This document shows, in pieces, positions 38,271 through 50,200 of a stretch of DNA of 64,000 nucleotides. The DNA lies in contig JAGUCH010000008.1 in NCBI GenBank assembly GCA_019096065.1, positions 6,391,001-6,455,000 of the forward strand, written 5' to 3'. Below the pieces are notes generated by a model that searched no databases, had not been told where the DNA came from, and saw nothing but the letters and a program-made list of their open reading frames with translations. The position numbers were made by a program, and so were the translations under genes. The DNA is from Paracyclopina nana. Lineage: Eukaryota > Arthropoda > Copepoda > Cyclopoida > Cyclopettidae. Within the stretch, counting starts at the first letter, position 1. Every line of letters starts with the position of its first letter.

Positions 38271-41200
38271 GTGAACAAAATATAACATTTTAATTGGATC
38301 CATATGCAAGACATTTTTCTTCTGGCAGTTTATGAAATCGATTCAGATTTGGTCCATATTTAGCGCAGGAGAAATGCGACAAATTCTTTTGTTGGCAATT
38401 TTTCAGGGATTTTTTTAGATTTTGAAGTTTGCTTGTTTTGTTGGAGAAGAATATGGTATAAACCAGAAATACTTTTTTCATGGCAAAATCAATGATGCAT
38501 GAGGCAATGATTCACTGTGTGATTTTAATAAAAATAGAAAATGTCCCAATAAAACCGGCTAACCAACTGTGACCATGAAACTACACTTTAAAAAAGGATT
38601 ATTGTGCCTTATATCTCACTTAGAGCAAGTAATGGCCTATAAAAATGCTACAAAAAGAGTGAAATCGTCAAAAAAAAGGCACGTCAATTTTGTCAACTTT
38701 TCGACCTTTCTGAATTCAATTTTATTCCTGGCGGAAGAATTACAAATATTCAAAGCTCAATCCAATATTTCCTTATACGCAATATTCATACACGCCCTCT
38801 TTTGTGATATATACTGCATTTTTTACGCTGCTAATTAGACCATTTTTATCATCAAAGAAAATCTCTTATATTTCCCATCTGGAGTTTTTTCCCACCAATT
38901 TATAATTGATTCACACAGCCCTAAAAAAGTCGCAACTGTTCTTCTTTTCAGCCTTCCGAGTTCTACAACGGCAACATCAACAACAACAACAACGTTAACG
39001 GCAACGTTACACACAGTAACGGCCTGTTAACGAGTCCCGACTCGTACAAGTCTCTGGGTGACGTATTTGGCATTCAGGCTGCAGTGTCTTCCATTAACCC
39101 GAAAATGGGTCACGCGCGCAGCGTGACCGACGTGTACAAGCACGTTGTGCCCATGCGCGCGCACGCGAGCAACGCGCACCATCCGAGCGCGCACGCGCAT
39201 CACCGCGTGAGCACATACTCAAACGTGAGCGTGCCCGTTACCGGCTCAACCCGTTTTGGCAGCTCAGACGCGCGCGCCTCCTACAACGAGCGCGCTGAGC
39301 GGCGCACGGGTCATCAACAGCTGACTCAGCACGGCAACCTGCAGCGGTCCATTGTTTACCGAAGCAATTCAAGCCTTGACCTTGACCACGAGGTTGCTGT
39401 TGTGCAAGAAGCGGTCAGCTCAGTGAATCTAAGGCAGTTTGGCAGCCAAGGATCGATCAATGACCTCAAGTCGTTTGAGGCCAATGGACCGGCCGCTGTG
39501 AGCACGCTCCAGCGTAGCAGGCCGGTCACCAACAGCTCATCAGCTGACGCGAAAAGTGAGGTCAGCTCAGTGGTGTCGGACACTTCAAGTCCCAAGCTGA
39601 GCAAGAAAAAGTCCAGCTTGTTTACCAACCAGAACAAGTCGCTCTTCAAGAAGTTCAAGGTGACTGGGATTAACCAGTCCAGCATGGAGTCAGCTGACGG
39701 CAATAGCACGAGTGGCAGCAATTTGGCCGCTGAAAGACAAGCCATTCTGGATGACAGACATCGCAGGCGGTTTTTCAGCCATTATGACATCGGCAGTTTG
39801 TGTGCTAGTCTCAGCGTCTCAGCACACATGAAGAGCCAAGAGAAGCGCAACACTGGTGCCTCAGCTGCATCAGCTGCACTCAGAGGCATCGAAGACTCCA
39901 ATGGAGAAGATGTCGATCATGGAGATCACGTCTCCAACGATTTGGTACTCAGGTAAGCTGAAATCCTTTTCAAAACAGCCGATTGTGTTGGTAGAAATGG
40001 AGCATGACGCAGAAGCAAGTGTGACCTCTGCGTTAAGAAATGTTTTTTCCACTTGTCAACTGTCTTTCCCTTGCTGAGCTTATCAATGAAAATCATGCAT
40101 CAATGTTCATTCATAAAGTTACTTTACTTAGCTTTTTATTGAAAGTATTCTTAAGTAATATTGTCATGCTAAAATAATTAAGTTTTTAATGTGTTACATT
40201 CTAAAAGCCTGAGTCATTTTATTTTCCTTGATCCAAAATGCAAACTTTTTCCTATGACTCAGTTTATGCTTTTTTTGTGGCGATGACAAATGAAAGTGTG
40301 TCAAAGTGGAATTAGAAGGGCTTCTTACTTATTTTTGTACGAACTCTATTGGAGGTTCTTTGAAAAAAAAGTTGTCGCGTGTCACTTGAGCTGACTTTTT
40401 GGCAGCCATGTGTGTATTTAAATAGAGAATATTGGCTGAATCTTTGCCATGTGTCAGTCCAACGTCAGTGTGTTTGTTTATGAAGAAGGAAGATTTTCTC
40501 ACCCAAAAGTGAATTAGAAATCTTCAGTTTCTACTTGGCAGGAAAGAATTCCTACCGTTGTTGTTTTTGGCTGTGCCCAAGGTGACTTCCTTTACAATCC
40601 AAGCAATTGTGTGCGTAGAAATGGTAAATGATCCACAATCAAACGTGACCTCAGTGTTGAATTCTGCTTGGTCGCTTTTTCTGCTGTCTTTCCCTTGCTG
40701 AGCTTACCGATGAAAATCATTGATCAATGTTGAATGGAAAAAAAAATTGTAAAATTTGCAAAAATTGCTTTTTGTTTGTTCAACTTAGGTTTTCATTGAA
40801 TTTTTAGAATGCAAATTTTGTAACACTTTTTTAAAAAGTGAATTAGGTTGAACAAATAATAATTCAGTTTGTGTTTTTACGGCAAAAAACAGCAACTGGA
40901 AAGTGGGAAGTGAGCCAATTTAACTAGAGCATGGACAGGCATTTTCAGCTTCTTTTTTTGCCAAAAATTAGCAATATAGAGAGCTAGTTAAGTGCAGTTT
41001 CTAACCAGATTATAGCTGCCATAAAAACTAATTGTCCATGATACAAATGAAAAGCTAAAATAGTTTTTGAGAATCTCAATAAAGTCAAAACTTAGATTGA
41101 TGAATTGAATGGGAAAAATGTAGGCCAACTACATTGTTTATGCATTGTGTGTAGCAATGCTAAAGCTTAATTGGAAGGCATTTTTGGAGATTTTACATTG

Positions 41201-44200
41201 CTGGCATTGTACTACAGTCTCCCCCATTAAATCTCAACTACTCCAACTGTTCAACTTTGAGGTCACAAAAGAAGAAGAAGTGATCAACTTGGTTTTAGTA
41301 CCTCAAGAAAAGCTGGAAACCTGCGAAATTCTCAAACTTGCTTTTATCAATCAAGTTGAAGCTGGAACTGGTTTAACAGGAATTTTGCTGTACTGCCTCT
41401 AATAGAGCTTTTAAGATAAGTGAGAGAGTTAAGCCTGCTTCAAACTTAACAGTGAGCGCAATTCACGCCTGAAAATTGTAAACAAAACTAAAGGAGTGAC
41501 GCTACTTGATCGTTTCCTCTTTTTCTTGGGCTGACTTACGAAATAGTAAACAAAAGAACTTTGTTTACAATTTTCGAAAATTATTACAATTGAGCTGCAC
41601 TGAAGTTGCGAAGAAATTGGAGCATCAGCGAGCAATTTGGTGACTTTTGACCTTCCTCTTAATTTAGTAGACATCTGTGGACTACCCCACAGATGTCTAC
41701 AATTGATGATCTTTGACCAGGCGGTGAACTCACGACCACAATTTAGTTTACCAGCAAACTTTATTGACCACCGTCCATTTCGCAACTTATCTTGTCCTTC
41801 ACGGCGTAATTGCATCGAAAACCACAGATATCTAATATCTGATTGGGATGCTACTAAAGTTTATTGGACACTCTGTAAACTTGACCCCACTTAGCACTGA
41901 GCAGCACGAAGTCTCAGTTGCAGCATAGCCATAATTTCACGAGTTTTATTGCTCAGCTGCCACCCATTATTATGATTTTAGCTCGTTCTCATATTCCCTA
42001 AGGCATATGAAAATAAGCTTAGCAGCGCACATTTGAAAAACCTTTTTCAAAATCGACCATTCTCAATTTTCTTAGGGCGGGTAAAACTAAGTGAAGCAAG
42101 GCACTTTGAAAGCTAACTGCTCATCAATTACCAAGTTGATTGGCACCAAACATAGAATATTTTATCAGTACTTTAAATTTAATGTGTTACCGAACTCGGA
42201 TCAAAATAAATACAATTAAAATTCATAAAGTATGAACATTTATCCGTTCATTTCATTTTGTGAATGATTTTATGTATGCACGGATTTTTCATAGCATTTA
42301 GTTAGGCCAAAATGATGAAATCAAAATTGCGTCAACTTGATGAAGCTTTGAAGTTTGGTGTCAATTGACTTGCCATCTGCTGTACCACAAGCTTCCTTAG
42401 TGCCTTGCTTTGCTTAGTTCGACTCGCGTCAAGAAAAATGAGAACGGTCGAAAATTGACGAGAAAGGGTTTTTTACAAGTGTATGTTTTGTCCTTGCACG
42501 CCTTTACAAAGTCACGGATCAATGGCAGTTATTCTCCCCCACAGCTACGCTTTTAGTATACAGCGATATTCATCAGACAAAGAAAGGATGTGAAAAAGAA
42601 CTTCATTGTAGCTACTGCTTTTGTTGCCTTTATTGCTCTCACATTCGCGCGCGCCATTTGTGCATTGTCAAGCCATTTTGACGGGAAAAACCTATGTGCT
42701 ACAGATGAACAGCACATAAAATTTTTGACCGTAAAGTGTGTTGTCTGTAGACTGAGTGTGCGAAAAATTGGCAGATTGCACTTTTTAACCAATGCTTTTT
42801 AAGCATAACAACAAAATGTAAAATCGTGTGCGTGCACTTTTTCTGCTTTCAAGTGTCCAATTTCCTAGGACACAACATTTACAGGAAGTTCCTAAATAAA
42901 CAAAACGAATGAATGAAGATTCTTACACTTCTATAAATATCCGTTTTTAATTGCTCTCGAAGCAGTACAACTGGTACACATGGGGGCAAATATGACCCCT
43001 CAAGCCTCCTTCTAAGTAGGGCAGCTTTTTTGGATCAGTCTATACCCACTGTGTGATGAATTAGAAGTAGAGGCAGTAGCAAAAATGACAGGAAATTCAT
43101 CTCTAAAGTGAGAGTCACCATGTCCGGAAAAGAAGTTTCCGTTCTCACCCTCAATTCAGTGATGTGTAGCCATCTTAAAAATTTTTCGGGAAAGGAAATG
43201 GACGCGCGCGCGTTTGAAATGCGCGCGCAAATTCAAACCGCAAGAAGAGGTCCTAAATTAAATAGAACGGAAGTTGTGCCAATCACCGCTGTTTTTGAGG
43301 TCAAAATCTCTCTCATATTCTGGTTGTACTTCATAATATCTATAGATTTGTTATTTAGGTTTTTTTCCCTTTTTAAGCTAGTTTAGATCAAAATCCTTAC
43401 TTTTATCTTTTATTGATTTAATTATTCATTGTTAAATGTAATAAAAAGATATAGTGTTGCTATATTATTATTTTTTTCTTCAAAAATGCCCTATTTTAAT
43501 TGTAATCCTGATTTTAAGCAGTATTGCAATGCGGAACTTTTTGCCATTTTTGGGTGGCACCAAAAGCTAAATGAAGTCATTTCGTGGCCATTTTCCATGA
43601 ATCAAACGCGTTAAAATAGCGAGTGGCCTTGAACAGCTAATTTTGGGCGGCAAAATTTAAAAGGTTTCAAATTCAGCAACTACTTTTCTCCCAAATTCAC
43701 ATGCTATCTTCATGTTTGTGAATTTTAGCATTTTCCACGTGAAATTCTTCATTTTCGAGGTCTTTTGCCATTATCGTGGCGGTGTGTATGGAGACGTTTT
43801 CTAGATGAAGAAGAACATGATTTAAATATTGTTCACACTGGGCTAAACTGGCTTCGAAACGTACGGAATCACTGATGCAAATCGCAGCTTTCAATTCCCC
43901 CTCTGTGATTTACCTATGCACTTTTCTGTACGTTCTGCTTGGTTTTATGCTAATTTTTACCTTCGCTCTCCCAAAATGAAGATGGATTGATTTTTTAATC
44001 GCCACTTTCTAACAGTGAAGAAATGGGTTTATTTGACCTTTTTTTATTCATTAATGAACTGATTCACGAGTTGTTTAGTTGATTCAGTAGCTTAGTTAAG
44101 TCATTGTTTAACCTTGAGGTTGAAAACTAGATTCAACCGTGGCTCAGTTTCCAAAACCATGACTCAGCTAAATAAGGAAAATCCCTGCCAATCTGCAATG

Positions 44201-47200
44201 CCTTCTTTCAAGCAACTGTACTTTCGTAGTTTCCAGCTAAGAAATACTAAATCGATGCACGACGTTTCCAAGTGACAAAATATCTGGCTTTTTTCACACA
44301 AGTGGACACCCACTTGGAATCAGAGAAGGGAACGTTCAAACGTAGTGTTTACTTTGCCTGTTGCAATAGTAGTTATTTTTAAGCTAAAACAACAATGATG
44401 GGTGTCATGTTAATTCAGCTCAAAAAAAGTAGTTTGATTCAAACCTTACTTGCAAGCTGAGCTTGGCTTATGGCTGAGTCTGGCTTAGAGCTGATTTTGA
44501 ACCAAATGTTTATTGTAATATGCTTTTTAGCTGAATTTTAATCTAAACTGAGCTTGACTCAAGGCTCAGCTTGACTCAAGGCTCAGCTTGACTCAAGGCT
44601 CAGCTTGACTCAAGGCTCAGCTTGACTCAAGGCTCAGCTTGGCTCAAGGCTCAGCTTGACTCAAGGCTCAGCTTGACTCAAGGCTCAGCTTAGCCCAAAG
44701 CTAAATTGGAGTTGAAACTAAGTTTGAGTCAAAATTGCTTTTGTTATAACTGAGTCAAATTCATGCCCAGTATAATAATGGTTATGTGTTAGTTCCACAT
44801 CGAGGCAAATTGAGTCTTCATGACTCAGGCCAAGAAATGGTGCTAAATCAATCTTTTGTCATAAACGACTTTTCACGATTCTTCAATGTTTGATTGAGTG
44901 CTGTTATTCTTAAATTGAGCAGCAGGAAGTAGGAGCTCAACAACAAAAAGACCATTTATTTGTTGTTCTTGTTTTTGGGGTGACAAACTACCATATTTTG
45001 AGCTATGGTGCTAAAAGCGATTTAGCAAAATCAAATACTGCAAGGCCATTTTTGACGTTTTTCTGCATTTAACACAACTACGCCTATTTGCAGCTGTTAG
45101 TAGGAACAACTTAAAAAATCCTGTTTTTGTACTGTAGTCCTTGACTGGAAGTGACAGTTTTCTGAGGATTAGTGTACTATTATAGACACATGAGTGAACA
45201 TGTCCTAACATACAGAGTGTCCCAATGGTGGACCAATTGAAAAATTCATGCGACACATTGTAGTGATTTAAAATTTGATTCTTCATAATAATATTAAGGT
45301 GGAATGCTTTGACCCACCGAGAAATAGTATTTTGAAAAAATTGCATGGACACGCACACTGTATTCATTTTTAAGCAAATCGGATCACAAATATAATGTAA
45401 TTCTATCCTGGATTAAAGAATGTGTAGCAAAACTAAAAAAATGGAAGAATTTGACTTTGTTGCAGATCAAAGATAAGTTAAATTTTGTTTTTCAGTTTCA
45501 TGAATGAATGCAAATATTTAATATTTCATCATCAGTTAAAAACCGCAATTTTGCAAAGAGAAAACCACGAACCAAACTGCAAAACACATCCATAAACGGC
45601 ATCGAGTAATTCGCTTTCTAAATGCAATCAATCATATTATTTTAACAAGAAAAAAAAAACTGAGAAAAAAGTGAATGTTCAGTTTTTAAAAAATGCACTT
45701 TTTTGCATAATTCAGGTCTTGACCTGTATCAAATTATTAACTATCTGATCATATCTCATTTCGCATGCTATAATGTCAAGGACTTTTTTTTGCAGTGATT
45801 CAAGCAAAAAAGATTTACAGTGTGTATGGGTCAAGTTTCAGAATGTTGTGAAATTTGCGTGGGAAATGATAATTAATTATTGACAATAATACCAAATTAG
45901 AAATTTGTTTCTTCAAGTCACTTCGAGTTAACGATTTGGAAATTAATGATCACACTTCCTTAAATTAAGTTGCATAATAGTATAAGTATGGCAAAAGTTC
46001 AAGGAAAATAGATCAACATTTTTAAGGCGCGAAGAAAACCTTGGAATTTTGTGGTCTAATTTACAACAACAGCAACATCAGCAACAAAAAAAGATGAAGA
46101 TGGGCATGTAAAAAACTTCCCTGGTTTTAAACATGCAATGACATATTGCCATGATATTTGCATGAAGAAGATTTGGGCTGGAACTTTTGAACATCTTCAT
46201 AATTAGCCCCTTTTTGTGTGATTTGAGCATGCCATTGTTGGTTGAGGATCTAACGAGTAAGAGCATGATTATAATGACAATAATGAGACAAATGAAGGAA
46301 GTCGCTAAATGGGAGGAAATAAACCAGGAATTACAGTTAGGTCTACCTCTTTTTACAGAGTGTTCTAGTTTTTTAAAGAAAAAGGCGCTTGTTGCTCACT
46401 AACGAGTGAGCGAAATTAACGAGTCATTTAAAAAAGGAAACTGAAACATTAAAAGTTTTAAAGTTTTTCATGCAATATATGATTGAGCTAAAGTTGCGAG
46501 TGAGAGGTGAGAACAAGTTTTTTGCAAGCTTATTGAGCGAAAATTACGAGTATGAAACCAGAATAAACGAGTGAAAACTGACGAGTCAAGTTTAATAGCG
46601 TGCGAGTATGTAATAAGAGCATTACAGATATTATGGCGTTAACACATTCACTCATGACATTTCATTGAGGCAATAAAAATTGACTAGTGATTATTGAGTG
46701 TAAAGAACGAGTGAGTGACGGTTCAAACTTGCCATTTGATTGATATGACTACTGATAAAGCCATGAAAACAATGCACTTTTTAGCATTGAGAATGAATGT
46801 AAAAACGCACTAGCTTATTGTATTAATACAGTCAAAACATGTGAGAACCTACAACACTTGTTTAGTCCAAAAAACAATAAACTTTTTCGTATCAGATATT
46901 CATTCAAACGTTTAAGGTGCACTGGGAAAATTGTGGAATCGAACTGTTAGTTAAAAAATCCATCTATCTTTTGGTTTCAATTGGCAGAAAGTAGGAGCTA
47001 GTATTTGTGGCCTTTACAAATGTCAGGATTATAGCACGATTTCTAATGTTGAATGAAAACCATGAACGATGAGCACACTACTCAGTTCAACTCAGCTGCT
47101 ACCAAATTCCCAACCTTGAGACTCTGCTGGAATCTTCTATTCTAACTTAAAATGCTTTCACTTGCATTATCCAAGTAAAATGTATCATTTCTGAAAGAGA

Positions 47201-50200
47201 ATGTTCAATTTTTCTCATTAGGCGTAATTTCAGTGCCCTGGCCTCAAATTGAGTGGGACATTTCTATTGACGCATAAATCTAATTCAGTAGAATCCCCTT
47301 ACACAATTTAGGTATTCTTACCATAATTGCTTCATTAGAAGAGCCAATGATCTGCTGTGCACTCCAAAACTTAATGCTTTATTCAGGTTAATGCCTAATC
47401 TGCTGCTTACTGAAGTAGGTTAGCATTTTTTTTCTGTAGAATTGGGATTTTGACAGATTATTGAAGGTGAAGAGAAGCATGATTATGCCAAAATGTTGAT
47501 AGCAGGAAGTTGGCTTTAATTAAAATTCATCATATTACCAGCATGATGGTAGCAGGGTCAAATTCAATCTAATTTTACATAACCTTGCTAAACATTCCAC
47601 AAATGCACTCTCGCATTTTCTTCATTGTGACCTGATACCTTTTAAAAGGCCTAACCTTACACTGTTAAAGGTCATTAATGGAGGACTCTTTTTATAGGTC
47701 ATTCAATTACTGTTATAGGATGACTGAGCTTTTCTAGCTTTTGGCATTTTCAGAGGTTTTGGATTTCATATGAATCTCTCTTCTCTGTCCAAAATAGTCG
47801 TCTTTTTGACTCGAGTCCAAGAAAGGTTTTGTTGGCCTTGGAAATGTCCAGTTAAGGAGAAAAAGAAGAAGCAAAATTCCCATAAAATGCCATGACACTT
47901 GTGCAGCTGTACCATGAAATTACTACTGCTATATTCCTCCATTGCCCATGTAAGGGTCATTTCACAGAGTCAAATTCACTTTGTGGAAATAAATCACTTC
48001 TTCCTTCTTTTTCCACTACAGAATTATCAAGTATAGCTAGAAGCCAATTTGCAATTGCTAGAAGTGGCATTTCAAAATTTGTGCATATTTGCTTGAAGAG
48101 TGAAAAAAATTCAAATTTTGAACAGTTCTTTAGCTAGGCAATTTGTTATTTTTGGCTACTATTAAACTTGAAATAACATAAATAATTCTGTTCGAGAGCG
48201 TAATTAACGAGTGATCCCCCGATTAGAAACGAGTAAATGAACGAGTGAATTCGCCTGATAAACGATCAGTTGAGGATGTATGGCATACAAATAAGCTTGG
48301 ATGACAGATGAGCATCGGAAATAAATTGATGACTCATGGCTGCTTTGTCTTGCATAGATTTCAGCCCTCGATTGACTCAACTGAACAATTGAGATCCTAG
48401 ATAGTGAATATATAGCTTGTGCCATAGTACTTTTGTCAAATATTAGTTGTTTTGCTGCTGATTTCCTTGCCATAATACCTCGCATAATTTGATTTAAGCA
48501 GGACATGGTGAGAAAATGTGTCCAAAACCTCCCAACTTATTATTTGAATCCCTTTTAAATTATGGGAACCATTTTGAATACTAGCACAGTATCAAAGAGC
48601 CATCATCGTCGTCAGTCTTGATGATTTTGCTGCATTCAATTTGAATTTTTATGTTCCAAAAGCCTACAGCCCAAACCAAAAAAGGTCATGTGCATGGGGT
48701 CTACTTTTTCTCCTCATGAATCTTCTTCAATGTCAATTAAAATTGCGTCATTTATCCTGATGCGTAGAGGTTTCTTTTTGCTCTTCTTGGGCGGAGCCCA
48801 ACTATTTCCATTGCTATACCCAGTCAAATATCAGTTGTTGACCTTTTTGACCTAGCAATTTTAAAATGCTGTTAAAACTGTAAAACTAAAAAAAGTAACT
48901 TCAGTTTTTTTTTCAGTTTTGACCACTTTGAAAGAAGATGATCAAGTTGTATATAATTTTGAACGAAAGCTGTAAAATTCTTTTTTTATTGAATTGGTAG
49001 ATCTTATTCGATGTTGTTGACTTGTCCCATACTTGTGGCAAGCCATTGATTCATGAGCATGCTTGAATTTCCAAAGCCAATAATTGCTAAAGTCATCTTT
49101 GCAAAAGTTTCATTTATCTTGCCTTCTTTTTTTCACCTTCACCACTGTGCACACACACTTTGTGGAGATTATGGAAAGATTATCTATATTAATCATTATT
49201 TTCTGGTGGTGGAAATTGCATAATTTGGCCAAAAAGCCTTGAGATATTGATGTGTGTGTGCGGCCATTAAAATGTTCAATTTGGGAAAATTACCAATTTT
49301 CCACAAGATAAATTGCACTTTTTCAATTCTTTGGGAAAAAAACTTGGTTTGCAAACTATTGACAAAGCTGCACAATTGCAAAGTAATCAGAATTGATTGC
49401 ACTCTTCAAGTCTGGTTGTCATTGCTCAAAACTGAATTTATAATCAAGAGCTCAGTATTTATTTACCTCGAGATTTTAGCTAATAACAGGGTTTTTTTCT
49501 GCTTGCAGCTGTCCTTACTTTCGCAATGAGGTTGGTGGAGAGGTGGAAAAATCAGTGGCTCTCAGCAGGGGAAGTTCGATGGTGAAAAAGGACAATAACG
49601 ACCTTTTATTGTCCACACATACCCCCAGTGCAGCTCGGGGATTCTGCCTGTTTGATACACCTGACAGTTTCTGGAAATGTGGATATTGCCCTTATGAGCC
49701 CACCAGTGACAAAAATGTGATTGAAAGAATTGATCTGGGATCTGGATACTACAAGAAATACTTTTACGGCCAAGGTAGATTAATTTCCTCTCCCTCCATT
49801 TTTTCAAGTTCATGACCTGCTGTGGATGTAGGCCACAATTCGTGGCTTGTCAAGCAAATGAAGTTTCTGAAGGTTCTTGGGAGTCGTGAGGTGTGAATTT
49901 GCTGGCATTTTTGATGTGCCCTCTCAAAAGTGTGTCAAAACAACGTTGAAATCTCCTCGCAGAAAAGTCACAAAAAAGCCCAAAATCTATTCAAATTTCA
50001 AATTAAGGCTAAAAAGTCATATTCTAGGTAAACGTCAATTTAATCAGACTTGATGACTTTCAATTTGGAGTTTAGTGATCAAAAATGAGAGCTCTACGGT
50101 TCTTTGCAACAGATTTTCTGGAAGAACATGGATGAGCATAATATTTCTCAAAATTTCAAGGAAAAATTAAAAGAGTTTCTCTACTTATAAACATCTGCAG

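Larger units (their letters stand above)
39953..49508 (+). other. SIPA1L intron 2
   Basis: This 9.6 kb intron contains a duplicated segment (40.0 and 40.6 kb), a perfect stem-loop (41.67 kb), a CpG-dense patch with a well-placed ATG (43.12 kb), a 17 bp minisatellite (44.55 kb), a transposon-end-like fragment (45.2 kb) and clustered ACGAGT words (46.4-48.2 kb). No exon is supported. Confidence 0.6.
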
